Below, piece after piece: positions 1-9,106 of a stretch of 64,000 nucleotides of DNA. Positions within the stretch are counted from its first letter, which is position 1. Every line of letters starts with the position of its first letter. Origin of the DNA: Vreelandella andesensis (GTDB lineage Bacteria; Pseudomonadota; Gammaproteobacteria; Pseudomonadales; Halomonadaceae). The notes under the pieces are model-generated. The model was not told where the DNA came from. It did not search any database and worked only from the letters and a program-made list of their open reading frames with translations. Both the position numbers and the translations under genes were made by a program. Location of the stretch: assembly GCF_003989795.1 (NCBI RefSeq), contig NZ_RZHG01000019.1:145-64144 (forward strand). Reading direction: 5' to 3'.

Positions 1-205
1 CCGCTGGTAACGCTGTGCGTCCCCGGCAGCGGATGCGTACTCTACGGATTCGCTGCCGCGTTGGCAAGGGCTATTTATAAATAAGTGCGAAAAAGTTTTA
101 AGGCAATCCTTTTTGCGTTTGAAAGCACTTCGACGGCGCTCCATTGACGGTTACACTTACTTCAGTCTTATAGCACTCAACACCCACTTTATTTTGAGAT
201 CCGTG

Positions 206-1231
206 ATGAGCCAGCATCTACTAACTGTCGATTCATTACAGCGCGAAAGCGTTGACCACCTTCTACGCGTTGCAGCGCGCATGGAACCTATTGCCAATCG
301 CCGCCAAGTTACTCGGGTGCTGGAAGGTGCTGTACTGGGTAATTTATTCTTTGAAGCGAGTACACGCACACGCGTGAGCTTCAACGCCGCGTTTTGCCGC
401 TTAGGGGGAAGCGTATGTGACACTACCGGCTTTACCTTCTCTTCTATGGCCAAGGGTGAGTCGCTGTACGATACCAGCCGAGTGATGAGCGGATATTGCG
501 ATGCAATTGTGATGCGCCATCCCGATCAAGGATCGGTAGCGGAGTTCGCGGCCGCCACTAATGTACCGGTAATTAACGGTGGAGATGGTCCTGGTGAACA
601 CCCAAGCCAGGCATTACTCGATTTCTATACCATTGATAAGGAATTTCTGCGATTAGGTAAGTCGCTTCGCGATGCGCATATTTTGCTGACCGGTGATTTG
701 AAATATGGCCGAACCGTGCATTCGCTGATTAAATTACTATCACTTTATGATCCGCTGCGCATTACCCTGGTAGCACCACCAGGCCTTGAAATGCCGACAA
801 CGCTGATTGACCTAGTGACGTCTCGCGGTCACCGCGTCGAGCAACGCGACTCATTGGCCAGCGACTTTTCAGACCTCGACGTGGTGTACACCACGCGCAT
901 TCAGAAAGAGCGTTTTACCGATGAAATGAACGAGAGCTTTCAGGGGCTTTCCGATGATTTTATGGTTAATCGCGACTTTCTGGATCAGCGCTGTAGCCAA
1001 AGCACGATTGTCATGCATCCACTACCCCGAGATAGCCGTCCAGGCGCCAATGACCTAAACGTGAACCTTAATGGTGACCAGCGTTTAGCAATTTTCCGCC
1101 AAACCGATAATGGGATACCAATACGTATGGCTATTTTTGCCACACTCTTACAGGTAGATGAATTAATTGAGAAAGACCTACGACCAGTACGCTGGTTTGT
1201 ACCATCCCAAACCGGCACCCTAGACCGTTAA
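206..1231 (+). CDS. pyrB: Aspartate carbamoyltransferase, catalytic chain
   Basis: Condenses carbamoyl phosphate with L-aspartate in the first committed step of cytosolic pyrimidine synthesis. The carbamoyl-phosphate loop STRTR is at residues 52-56, HPSQ at 132-135, and the C-terminal HPLPR loop at about 271-275. The 341-residue length is longer than E. coli PyrB (311) and nearer the longer PyrB forms. I start at the ATG at 206 because family homology begins there; an in-frame TTG at 113 would add 31 unrelated residues. No good Shine-Dalgarno is visible. Its 3' end faces ruvX with 16 bases between them. No pyrC-like partner or pyrI regulatory chain is in the window. Family assignment is secure; the start is moderately sure. 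Confidence 0.93.
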   Translation: MSQHLLTVDSLQRESVDHLLRVAARMEPIANRRQVTRVLEGAVLGNLFFEASTRTRVSFNAAFCRLGGSVCDTTGFTFSSMAKGESLYDTSRVMSGYCDAIVMRHPDQGSVAEFAAATNVPVINGGDGPGEHPSQALLDFYTIDKEFLRLGKSLRDAHILLTGDLKYGRTVHSLIKLLSLYDPLRITLVAPPGLEMPTTLIDLVTSRGHRVEQRDSLASDFSDLDVVYTTRIQKERFTDEMNESFQGLSDDFMVNRDFLDQRCSQSTIVMHPLPRDSRPGANDLNVNLNGDQRLAIFRQTDNGIPIRMAIFATLLQVDELIEKDLRPVRWFVPSQTGTLDR

Positions 1232-1247
1232 GTCACAGCACCAGGCT

Positions 1248-1703
1248 TTAATAGGCGGCCCGCCCACCCGGAAGCCCTTCCTGGTGGGCAAACCAGCCTT
1301 CTAGAATAAGTACAGCCGCAATGCCATCAACGCTTTGTTCTCGGTAGTTGCCACGGTGGCCTGCGGCATGAGCGATCTGCTTTGCTTCACGAGTAGAACC
1401 ACGCTCATCAACCATTTCACAGGGCTTTCCATAGCGTCCGTGCAGACGATTACTGAACTTGCGCGCCCGCGTGCTCATCGCTGATTCAGTGCCGTCCATG
1501 TTCAGCGGCAAGCCAACCACTAGCAGGTCAGGCTGCCATTCTTCTACTAGCCGTGTGACAACGTTCCAGTCAGGAATGCCGTCTCGAGCGGTAAGCGGCG
1601 TTAGCTCGCGTGCGCTATTAAGCAACTCATTGCCTACCGCAACGCCAATACGCCGAGTGCCAAAATCAAATGCCAGTATTAGCCGTTGCCCACTATCAGC
1701 CAT
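1248..1703 (-). CDS. ruvX: Holliday-junction resolvase-like nuclease RuvX/YqgF
   Basis: RNase H-fold nuclease of the YqgF/RuvX family, associated with Holliday junction resolution and pre-16S rRNA 5'-end processing. Visible acidic active-site elements are FDFGTRRIGVA near the N-terminus, VGLPLNMDG in the middle, the DERGST segment, and SVDGIAAVLILE near the C-terminus. The 151-residue length fits the family (about 140-150). The ATG at 1703 is used; a TTG nine bases upstream is possible. It follows yqgE by 12 bases and is probably co-transcribed with it, as in many gammaproteobacteria (gshB-yqgE-ruvX). Confidence 0.93.
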   Translation of the reverse strand: MADSGQRLILAFDFGTRRIGVAVGNELLNSARELTPLTARDGIPDWNVVTRLVEEWQPDLLVVGLPLNMDGTESAMSTRARKFSNRLHGRYGKPCEMVDERGSTREAKQIAHAAGHRGNYREQSVDGIAAVLILEGWFAHQEGLPGGRAAY

Positions 1704-1715
1704 GACATTCAACCA

Positions 1716-2273
1716 TCATGCATGCCCCGCGTTACGGGTCATCAGGTTTAAATCAACGCCAAGTATGCCAGCAGCCGCCGTTAGGCGCTCAGCCGGGGGA
1801 GTGTTAAACAGAACGCTGCCTTGTCCTTCGACGGTCAACCACGTGTTCTCTTTTAGCTCGTCTTCCAGTTGTCCAACGTCCCAGCCAGCGCAGCCAAGGC
1901 ACACCAGAAAATCCTCGGGGCCAGTATTGTCAGCAAGCGCTTGAAGAATATCCATGGAAGTAGTGAGTGCAATACCGTCTTCTACCTGAACACTGGAGTC
2001 CCACTCCTGGCTATCACCAATATGCAGAATGAAGCCGCGGTCCTTATGCATAGGGCCGCCATAGTAAACCGGCGCGTTGCGGTGCGGGCTGTCATCACCA
2101 CCCAGCGAGAGCTGTTCGAAAAGAGCGTCTAGGGTGATTTCAAGCGGACGATTGGCGATAACGCCCATGCAACCGTTGTAATCATGATCACAAAGGTAGA
2201 TTAAACTACCAGCGAAGTTAGGGTCTTCTAAGTGAGGCATCGCCATCAAAAAATGATGCTTAAAGCTTTGCAT
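1716..2273 (-). CDS. yqgE: YqgE/AlgH family protein
   Basis: Conserved DUF179 protein of unclear biochemical role; the Pseudomonas homologue AlgH was named for an effect on alginate production. The N-terminus SFKHHFLMAMPHLEDPNF and the internal CMGVIANRP segment are diagnostic. I place the start at the ATG at 2273 because a strong AGGAG lies five bases upstream and homology begins at MQSFKHHF; a longer in-frame reading to 2345 adds 24 unlike residues. The result is 185 residues, normal for the family. It sits between gshB and ruvX, the usual operon arrangement. Confidence 0.92.
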   Translation of the reverse strand: MQSFKHHFLMAMPHLEDPNFAGSLIYLCDHDYNGCMGVIANRPLEITLDALFEQLSLGGDDSPHRNAPVYYGGPMHKDRGFILHIGDSQEWDSSVQVEDGIALTTSMDILQALADNTGPEDFLVCLGCAGWDVGQLEDELKENTWLTVEGQGSVLFNTPPAERLTAAAGILGVDLNLMTRNAGHA

Positions 2274-2348
2274 GCGTCTCCTACGGCTCACTGAACACTC
2301 AGCGGGCCTCGCGTCGTTATTAGGCGAATAGAACGTCAACGGCAACTG

Positions 2349-3305
2349 CTATGTAAGGCGGCGCTCAATGGCATCCAGCAGCATGCCAGCGATGTTTGTA
2401 CCGCGCTGGTCATCAATTTCGCGTACACAGGTGGGGCTAGTGACATTAATTTCAGTGATGTAGTCACCAATCACATCTAAACCAACAAACATCAGCCCTT
2501 TTTCACGAATCATGGGCTGCACTTGCTGAACCAACCAGTGATCACGCTCAGTCAACTCACGGCTCACTCCTCGCCCGCCAGCCGCGAGATTACCGCGTGT
2601 TTCACCCGCCGAGGGAATACGCGCCAGCCCATAGGGTACCGGTTCACCGTCGACCAATAAGATCCGCGTGTCACCATCCTTTATCTCAGGCAGATAGCGT
2701 TGCGCCATAATTTGTCGCTGGCCGCGCAGGGTCAGTTGTTCGATTACCGCACCAATGTTGCGGCCATCAGGGCCGATATGAAAAATGCCGGTACCCCCCA
2801 TGCCATCAAGCGGTTTGAAAATCACATCACCATGCTCTGCCTGAAAGGCACGCAGCACATCGTCGCGGCTGGCGACAATGGTGGGCGCACAGCAGTGGGG
2901 AAACTGCTGTGCAAACAACTTTTCATTACACTGCAACAGCGCAGCCGTGGGATTGACCACCAATACGCCTTCCCGCTCAGCAAACCCCAAAAGATGAACT
3001 GCATTGGTAAAGTCAGCATCTACCGGCGGGTCTTTGCGCATTAGCACGATATCCAATTCCACCAGTGGGCGCTGAACCGCTTCACCGAGGTCGTACCAAT
3101 GATTAGGATCGCGATACACCGTTAACGGGCGCATACGTGCGAAGGCCTGTCCTGCGTTCAAGAAAAGATCTTCTTGTTCCATATAATGCAGGGTGTAGCC
3201 ACGCTCCTGTGCAGCCCACAGCATGGCCATGGTGGTATCTTTCTTGTAAGCGATGTCGCTGATGGGATCCATCACCACACCGAGATGCAACGTTGATTGG
3301 CTCAT
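2349..3305 (-). CDS. gshB: Glutathione synthetase
   Basis: Ligates gamma-glutamylcysteine and glycine using ATP, the second step of glutathione synthesis. The protein has the prokaryotic GshB N-terminal domain (LGVVMDPISDIAYKKDTT near residue 6) and a C-terminal ATP-grasp domain (VIFKPLDGMGGTGIF, then FVGLDVIGDYITEINVTSPT with metal-binding residues). From the ATG at 3305 it is 318 residues, matching E. coli (316). A longer frame to 3398 would overlap the upstream S1-domain gene and lacks homology. No strong Shine-Dalgarno is visible at 3305. It probably leads the gshB-yqgE-ruvX operon. Confidence 0.95.
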   Translation of the reverse strand: MSQSTLHLGVVMDPISDIAYKKDTTMAMLWAAQERGYTLHYMEQEDLFLNAGQAFARMRPLTVYRDPNHWYDLGEAVQRPLVELDIVLMRKDPPVDADFTNAVHLLGFAEREGVLVVNPTAALLQCNEKLFAQQFPHCCAPTIVASRDDVLRAFQAEHGDVIFKPLDGMGGTGIFHIGPDGRNIGAVIEQLTLRGQRQIMAQRYLPEIKDGDTRILLVDGEPVPYGLARIPSAGETRGNLAAGGRGVSRELTERDHWLVQQVQPMIREKGLMFVGLDVIGDYITEINVTSPTCVREIDDQRGTNIAGMLLDAIERRLT

Positions 3306-3381
3306 CGGGGTAACATCCATACATGAACAATAGATAAGCAGTATGCCGCACTGCCTGCATAGCTCCAACCGCCGCGAGTGG

Positions 3382-4086
3382 CTACTCGCCTTGCCCATCG
3401 GTTAACGCACCAGACACAAGTCGGACAGCGTGAGGCTCTAGCGTGATTAATTGCTGCTTATAAAGTCGTCCTATGGCCTGCTTGTAAGCACTCTTGCTAA
3501 CCCCTAGTCGCGTCTTAATATCATGCGCAGAGCTTTTATCACCCAGCGCAAGATAACCACCGCTTTCACGCAGCGCCTGCAACACTTTGTCACCCACTAC
3601 ATCTAAACGAGCTACACCTGGAGGCAGCAAACAGATATCAACCCGACCATCTTCACGGCGCTGCTTTACATAGCCTTTCAGCGACTGCCCACGGCGCAGC
3701 GGTTGGGTAATATCATCTTGATAGATCAATCCCCAATAGCGGTGATTAACCACGACTTTCATCCCAAGGTCGGTGCGGTCAGCCACCATTACGGTAACTT
3801 CATCACCTTTTTCCAGCGCCCAGGCGTCGTCTGTTAAAAAACGATCCAGCTTCATCGTCGCTACCGGCCGTCCTTGGTCATCGCTATACAGCATAACTAA
3901 TACGCGCTTGCCCGGATCGGGGCGAAAATGTTGCTCGCTGTAAGGCAACAGCACATCCTTGGGCTGCCCCCATTGCAAAAACGCACCCGTATTATTGACT
4001 GCCGTCACGGTCAAATAGGCTACCTCCCCCAGTTGGGCAGAAGCATCACTTGCAGAACGGGGAGAAGCATGTGACTCACGGACCAT
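3382..4086 (-). CDS. CvfB/YitL-type S1-domain RNA-binding protein
   Basis: Protein of the conserved virulence factor B (CvfB/YitL) family: repeated S1-like OB-fold domains followed by a C-terminal winged helix, thought to bind RNA. Visible S1-type segments are GAFLQWGQPKDVLLP (about residues 34-48) and MKVVVNHRYWGLIY in the middle. The tail LGVSKSAYKQAIGRLYKQ looks like the winged-helix recognition region. I start at the ATG at 4086, with AAGGA about eight bases upstream, giving 234 residues, somewhat shorter than typical members (about 280). It lies 76 bases upstream of gshB on the same strand. The in vivo role is unknown. Confidence 0.85.
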   Translation of the reverse strand: MVRESHASPRSASDASAQLGEVAYLTVTAVNNTGAFLQWGQPKDVLLPYSEQHFRPDPGKRVLVMLYSDDQGRPVATMKLDRFLTDDAWALEKGDEVTVMVADRTDLGMKVVVNHRYWGLIYQDDITQPLRRGQSLKGYVKQRREDGRVDICLLPPGVARLDVVGDKVLQALRESGGYLALGDKSSAHDIKTRLGVSKSAYKQAIGRLYKQQLITLEPHAVRLVSGALTDGQGE

Positions 4087-4301
4087 GGGTACCGTCCTTA
4101 CAAAAAGTAAATCTTCATTATGGTGCCTTGGGAACACAAGGCAAAGCGCAAACGTTATTAGTCAGTTCGACAGCCCATACATGGTGGCTGCTGCCGCTTA
4201 ATTAGGCAGCAACCAGTCGGTACTTGCTTGCGGAAGCCTGAAGAAATAGGCACCTAAAAACAAGCTCTAAAAAGAAAGTCTTAAAGATTAAAAGCGAGTA
4301 C

Positions 4302-5021
4302 CTACACGTCACCGAAGTGATGCTGCAGCAGTGTTAGCGCAACAACGGGTGCCGTTTCGGTGCGCAGTACTCTTGGGCCAAGCGTCAGCGGCGTAAAACC
4401 ACCGGCGGTAGCGGCGTTGATATCCGCATCACTAAGGCCGCCCTCTGGGCCGATCAAGAGCGCAACTGAAGCGGGGCATGGCTGTTGTGAAAACACATTG
4501 CCCGTCGCTAGGTGAAGCATCAAGCGTAGTGGCTCTTGCCGCTCTGCCAGCCACTCGTTCAGCGCTTTCGGTGGATAGATGGGCGGTACAACCGCGCGCC
4601 CGCTCTGCTCACAAGCGCTAGCTGCCACCGCCTGCCAGTGAGCCAGTTTTTTTTCTGCACGATCACCTTTGAGACGTACATCGCCCCGCTCGGTGTAGAG
4701 CGGGGTAATCGCTACAACGCCAAGCTCTACGGCTTTTTGAATGGCGTAATCCATGCGGTCGCCTTTGGAGATTGCTTGGCCAAGATGTACTGCCAATGGC
4801 GATTCGCCACTCCCTGGCCAAACAGCCTCAATAGTCACTGTCGTTTGCTTGCGACCAACATCTGCCAAGCGCACGCCTGCCTCTTGGCCATTACCATCAA
4901 ACAGTACCAGCGGCGCACGTTCGCCCAACCGTAGCACCCGCGTCACATGCCGCGCCGGGCCATCAGGCAGGGTTATGGTTGCGCCCACTGCAAACTCAGC
5001 GGGCACATAAAGGCGGGGCAT
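4302..5021 (-). CDS. rsmE: 16S rRNA m3U1498 methyltransferase RsmE
   Basis: SPOUT-class SAM-dependent enzyme that methylates N3 of U1498 in 16S rRNA. The C-terminal knot motifs are clear: LLIGPEGGLSDADI and TLGPRVLRTETAPV. The N-terminal PUA-like domain carries HVTRVLRLGE. I use the ATG at 5021 (MPRLYVP), where family homology begins. An ATG at 5057, two bases after the secB stop, would add 12 residues and could be read by coupling. Neither start has a clear ribosome-binding site. It lies directly downstream of secB. Confidence 0.92.
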   Translation of the reverse strand: MPRLYVPAEFAVGATITLPDGPARHVTRVLRLGERAPLVLFDGNGQEAGVRLADVGRKQTTVTIEAVWPGSGESPLAVHLGQAISKGDRMDYAIQKAVELGVVAITPLYTERGDVRLKGDRAEKKLAHWQAVAASACEQSGRAVVPPIYPPKALNEWLAERQEPLRLMLHLATGNVFSQQPCPASVALLIGPEGGLSDADINAATAGGFTPLTLGPRVLRTETAPVVALTLLQHHFGDV

Positions 5022-5059
5022 TTTGCCGTGTAGGGCAGCCCAATCAGCAGCGTGCATAC

Positions 5060-5569
5060 TTAGTGGGTATTTTCGGCGGCTTGCTGAGCCTGCTGCGCTT
5101 CACGCTGCTTACGCTGGGCATACATGGCTTCAAAATTCACCGGCGCCAGCATCAGCGGCGGGAAACCACCACGGTTGACGAGGTTATCAACACATTCGCG
5201 GGCATAAGGGAACAGCAAGTTGGGGCAGAAAGCGCCCAGGGTTTGCTCAAGCTGTGCACCTTCGATACCTGAAATACGGAACAGGCCAGCTTGTTCTACT
5301 TCCGCGAGGAACGACGTAGTGCCCGTTTCGCTGTCGTTAACCTGGGCAGTCACCTTCACAACCACTTCATACTGGTCATCGTCTATTTTCTGGCTAGTCG
5401 TGTTCAGATCCAAATTCACTTTAGGCTTAAACGCCTGCTTGAATACGGAAGGAGAGTTCGGCGCTTCAAACGAAATGTCTTTTACGTAGATGCGCTGTAA
5501 AGAGAACTTCAGCTGAGGCTTTTCGCCTTCTGCGGCGCCTGCCTGTGGGGTGTTGTTATCTTCCGCCAT
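5060..5569 (-). CDS. secB: Protein-export chaperone SecB
   Basis: Cytosolic tetrameric chaperone that holds preproteins unfolded and delivers them to SecA. The family core LQRIYVKDISFEAPNSP starts near residue 25, and the conserved CPNLLFPYARECVDNLV and GGFPPLMLAPVNF segments follow. At 169 residues it is slightly longer than E. coli SecB (155), mostly through a charged N-terminus and a Gln/Ala-rich tail. GGAG lies seven bases before the ATG. rsmE follows, and the rhodanese gene is upstream on the same strand, resembling the E. coli yibN-grxC-secB order but with grxC missing. Confidence 0.95.
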   Translation of the reverse strand: MAEDNNTPQAGAAEGEKPQLKFSLQRIYVKDISFEAPNSPSVFKQAFKPKVNLDLNTTSQKIDDDQYEVVVKVTAQVNDSETGTTSFLAEVEQAGLFRISGIEGAQLEQTLGAFCPNLLFPYARECVDNLVNRGGFPPLMLAPVNFEAMYAQRKQREAQQAQQAAENTH

Positions 5570-5640
5570 TGGGATACTCCTAATTATTTATCTGATAAAA
5601 GGATGCGCGACAGCGCATGGTTTGATTACTTTCTATTAAA

Positions 5641-6063
5641 TTACTTTTTCACCACCGGTAGACCATCGGCCTGCCACTGCACCATGCCACCTTTTAGCTT
5701 ATTGGCACGTTCGAAACCTGCCTTAGCAAGTTTTGCCTGAGCAGCACCAGAACTCTGGCCATGCTTACACACCACGATGATCGGCTGGCTTTTCACTTTC
5801 TCCAGTTCATTCATGCGGCTGTCGAGGCTGCTTTGGGGAATATTGCGTGCCCCTGCGATATGCCCGGCTTTGAAGTCTTTGCTTTCACGGATATCCAGCA
5901 CCACCGCGTCTTCACGGTTAATAAGCTGAGTCGCCTGGGTAGAGGTCACCGCATTAGTGGCGGCGCTGCGCGCTTCGTACGCCACCCATGCTATTAATAC
6001 CAGCAAAAACGCCCCGACAAGTAGGGGGTGGTTCATTACGAATTCGAGCAGCTGATCGATCAT
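5641..6063 (-). CDS. Membrane-anchored rhodanese-like protein (YibN type)
   Basis: A single N-terminal transmembrane segment (LLVGAFLLVLIAWVAYEA, about residues 13-30) is followed by one rhodanese domain with the catalytic-loop cysteine in VVCKHGQSSG. This is the architecture of E. coli YibN, a sulfurtransferase-like inner-membrane protein of uncertain substrate. The start could be the ATG at 6063 (140 residues) or an in-frame GTG at 6072 (143 residues), which has an AAGAG just upstream. Its position immediately before secB matches the E. coli neighbourhood. Confidence 0.88.
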   Translation of the reverse strand: MIDQLLEFVMNHPLLVGAFLLVLIAWVAYEARSAATNAVTSTQATQLINREDAVVLDIRESKDFKAGHIAGARNIPQSSLDSRMNELEKVKSQPIIVVCKHGQSSGAAQAKLAKAGFERANKLKGGMVQWQADGLPVVKK

Positions 6064-6315
6064 CGTGAACACAATCTCTTGGTCTATGCAGAAAAAAGCG
6101 GCCTAGCCGCCTCCAGAAACGCGACAAGTATACACGTCACACGGCATACCGCGCAGGCCATGACGGCCAACGGCTGCCTGCGTTATGATGCCCCAAGCGA
6201 GCGCCTGTCGCGACCCCGATTATAAGGTGTTGTCTGAAAACTGTTTGAACAACCTTCACCAACATTTCAAACAGCACCTCACGTCGCTTGGCTGACCAAC
6301 ATAACGAGGTTTTTC

Positions 6316-7878
6316 ATGGCTACAACTGCACCGCGCCCCGTGGCGCTACTCATTTTAGATGGCTACGGCCACAACCCCGATAGCGCCCACAACGCAGTGG
6401 CCGCCGCCAATACGCCTAACATGGACAAACTGTGGGCCAACCGCCCTCATTCCTTTGTGCACACCGATGGCCTCCACGTGGGCCTGCCTGACGGGCAGAT
6501 GGGCAATTCCGAAGTGGGCCATATGAACATTGGTGCCGGGCGCATTGTGTACCAAGACTTCACCCGCATCACCAAAGCAATTGAAGACGGTGACCTGGAC
6601 ACCAACGAGGCGCTGACCAAGCCCATCGACGAAGCCGTGGCCAATGGGCGGGCTGTTCACTTGCTCGGGTTGTTATCTCCCGGCGGCGTTCACAGCCATG
6701 AAGATCACTTTATTGCCATGGCTGAACTGGCAGCCCGACGCGGCGCACAGCGTATTTTTATCCATGCGTTTTTAGACGGACGCGACATGCCACCGCAAAG
6801 CGCGCTTCGCTCAATCGAGCGTGCCAATGCACGTTTGGCGGAGTTAGTTGGCGCTGACAACGGCTTTGTTGCCTCAGTGATCGGCCGCTTTTACGCAATG
6901 GATCGTGATAATCGCTGGGAGCGCGTTGAACAGGCCTATCGCCTGCTGACCGACGGCCACGCTGACTTTATTGCCTCCAGTGCTGAAACTGCCCTGCGCG
7001 ACGCTTACCAGCGCGGCGAAACCGATGAGTTTGTCGCTTCTAGCAGTATTCCGTTGAACGAAACCGCCATTACGCTACAAGACGGCGATGCGGCTATTTT
7101 CCTTAATTTTCGCTCCGACCGCGCCCGCGAATTAACCCGCGCACTGACTGAACCTGACTTTGACGGCTTTGAGCGTCGTGTACGCCCTTCACTGGCTGGC
7201 GATGGTTTAGTTATGATGACCCGATACGCCGCTAACATCCCCGCGCCAGCGGCTTTTCCGCCTTCTGACCTTAATGACACGCTGGGTGAAGTAGTCGCTA
7301 AACGTGGCCTAACACAGCTGCGTATTGCAGAAACGGAGAAATACCCTCACGTTACCTTTTTCTTCTCTGGCGGCGAAGAGTCCGAGTACAAAGGCGAAGA
7401 GCGTATCTTAGTACCCTCGCCCCGTGACGTTAAAACCTACGACGAAAAACCCGAGATGAGCGCCTTCGAGATCACCGATAAGCTGGTGGATGCCATCGAC
7501 AGTGGTCGCTTTGACCTAATAGTATGCAATTATGCCAACGGCGATATGGTTGGCCACACGGGCGATTTTAACGCAGCGATAAAAGCAATTGAAACCGTCG
7601 ATACTTGTGTTGGCCGTGTAGTTGAAGCCATTGAACGTGCCGGAGGCGCTTGCCTGATTACCGCTGACCACGGCAATGCCGAGCAGATGGTGCATCCTGA
7701 GACCAGCGCGCCGCAAACAGCCCATACTACCTTTACGGTACCGTTAATTTACGTGGGCGAGGGGAATGGCAAGCTGGAAGACGGACGGCTATGCGATTTA
7801 GCGCCGACGCTGCTAACCATGATGAACCAGTCACAGCCTGACGCGATGACAGGCAAACCACTGATTCATTTTGATTGA
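6316..7878 (+). CDS. gpmI: 2,3-bisphosphoglycerate-independent phosphoglycerate mutase
   Basis: Interconverts 3- and 2-phosphoglycerate in glycolysis using two metal ions and a serine nucleophile. The alkaline-phosphatase-type N-terminus [10 protein letters not shown] supplies a metal aspartate, the nucleophile is S65 in GNSEVGH, and metal ligands recur in [13 protein letters not shown] and [12 protein letters not shown]. Its 520 residues match the family (about 510). GAGG precedes the ATG. The stop overlaps the start of the downstream EnvC-like gene by one base, as in the E. coli gpmI-envC pair. Confidence 0.97.
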   Translation: MATTAPRPVALLILDGYGHNPDSAHNAVAAANTPNMDKLWANRPHSFVHTDGLHVGLPDGQMGNSEVGHMNIGAGRIVYQDFTRITKAIEDGDLDTNEALTKPIDEAVANGRAVHLLGLLSPGGVHSHEDHFIAMAELAARRGAQRIFIHAFLDGRDMPPQSALRSIERANARLAELVGADNGFVASVIGRFYAMDRDNRWERVEQAYRLLTDGHADFIASSAETALRDAYQRGETDEFVASSSIPLNETAITLQDGDAAIFLNFRSDRARELTRALTEPDFDGFERRVRPSLAGDGLVMMTRYAANIPAPAAFPPSDLNDTLGEVVAKRGLTQLRIAETEKYPHVTFFFSGGEESEYKGEERILVPSPRDVKTYDEKPEMSAFEITDKLVDAIDSGRFDLIVCNYANGDMVGHTGDFNAAIKAIETVDTCVGRVVEAIERAGGACLITADHGNAEQMVHPETSAPQTAHTTFTVPLIYVGEGNGKLEDGRLCDLAPTLLTMMNQSQPDAMTGKPLIHFD

Positions 7879-9020
7879 TGCGTATACGGTGGACGTTAGC
7901 TGTTGCGCTTATGCTGGCGTTAGCTTATGCGCCAGCAGGTGTAGCCCAGACAGATGAAAATACGGCGCGCCAGCAATTGGATGCGATTGGCCAGGAGATC
8001 GAATCTGTTGCCCAGCGCCTTAGTGCGACCGGGCAAGCACGGGACAGCGCCGAACGCGAGCTACGTGTTGTGGAAACGGAGCTTGCTGAGACCCACCAGC
8101 GCCTCGACCAGCTTCAGGCCGAGCGCCGCCAATTGGCCGACGAAACAAGCCAACTGCGCCAGCACCGAGAGCGCTTGGAAGGTGAGCGTGAAGCGCAGTA
8201 CGCCGCGCTAAGCCAACAACTGGCAGCCCTTTATCGATTGGGGCCAACGCCCCAGTTAAAGCTACTTCTTAATCAGAGCGACCCCGCCGAGTTAGACCGA
8301 ATGCAGGCCTATCTGAATCGCCTGACTCAGGCGCGTCAGCAGCGCCTTACGGATATCAGCCGCCTCGACAACGCACTGGCAGATACCGAGCAAGCCTTGA
8401 ATGAGCGTCAAACTCGCCTTAATGCATTAGCTGGCGAACTAGAAGAGCAAAGCGCCCTACTCGCCAAGCGAACCGAAGAGCGGCGTGGCGTCGTAGCGAC
8501 CCTGGATGACCGCTACGGCAGTGAAGAAGATCGCTTAGCCGACCTTAATCAAAGCCGTGAGCAGGCCGAACAGCAATTGAGAGCGATACAAGCGGAACTG
8601 GCCCGGCTAGCCGAGCCAACACCGACCACCCATATCACCCGCACTCAGGGCGATTTACCCTGGCCTGTTCAAGGTTCTATCACCGCAACTTTCCAACGCA
8701 GAAACGGTATGCACTATAACGGCATTGTGATCCAAGCAGACTCAGGGAACGCAGTTGCCGCGGTTCATACGGGACGTGTCGTATTCGCCGATTGGATGCG
8801 TGGCTTTGGCAATCTACTGATTATTGACCACGGTGATCAAATCATGACGTTATATGCTCACTTGCAACACTTTAGTGCACGGCCTGGTCAACAGGTAAGT
8901 CGTGGCACTGAAATTGGACGTGTCGGCAACAGCGGCGGGCAGACACACCCTGCGCTTTACTTCGAAGTGCGGCGTAGCGGTGAGCCAATTAATCCACAAC
9001 GTTGGATTGCGCGGCGCTGA
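7878..9020 (+). CDS. envC: EnvC-like murein hydrolase activator with degenerate LytM domain
   Basis: Exported periplasmic protein: a signal peptide (to about residue 24, VAQ), a long Gln/Glu/Arg-rich coiled coil (about 30-245) and a C-terminal LytM/M23 domain (about 265-380). In the LytM domain the zinc-site Asp of H-x3-D is replaced (H-Y-N-G-I) and the His-x-His motif reads A-L-Y before Phe-Glu. This is the same type of loss as in E. coli EnvC, which activates the AmiA/AmiB amidases at the division site rather than cutting murein itself. The ATG at 7878 overlaps the gpmI stop (TGATG), implying coupling. ctp follows 86 bases on. Confidence 0.9.
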   Translation: MRIRWTLAVALMLALAYAPAGVAQTDENTARQQLDAIGQEIESVAQRLSATGQARDSAERELRVVETELAETHQRLDQLQAERRQLADETSQLRQHRERLEGEREAQYAALSQQLAALYRLGPTPQLKLLLNQSDPAELDRMQAYLNRLTQARQQRLTDISRLDNALADTEQALNERQTRLNALAGELEEQSALLAKRTEERRGVVATLDDRYGSEEDRLADLNQSREQAEQQLRAIQAELARLAEPTPTTHITRTQGDLPWPVQGSITATFQRRNGMHYNGIVIQADSGNAVAAVHTGRVVFADWMRGFGNLLIIDHGDQIMTLYAHLQHFSARPGQQVSRGTEIGRVGNSGGQTHPALYFEVRRSGEPINPQRWIARR

Positions 9021-9106
9021 CGGGATAAGCTGGCTCATATGGATAACATTCACGTCTCAACTTATGCAGCGCCCTTTGACGCTGCCTTTCGCCTAGCGGA
9101 GTCCGC

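Noticed and set aside
1-112. Open frames running in from the left edge (frame 1 to base 84, frame 3 to base 80)
   Set aside because: Only about 27 codons each, with no recognisable protein; both strands equally uninformative, so no partial gene is called.
1459-1944. 161-codon open frame on the plus strand
   Set aside because: Antisense to ruvX and yqgE, which are clear conserved genes; low-complexity Ser/Arg-rich translation.
4181-4212. Inverted repeat (GCTGCC/GGCAGC) downstream of rsmE
   Set aside because: Short stem and no T-run in either direction; not supported as a terminator.
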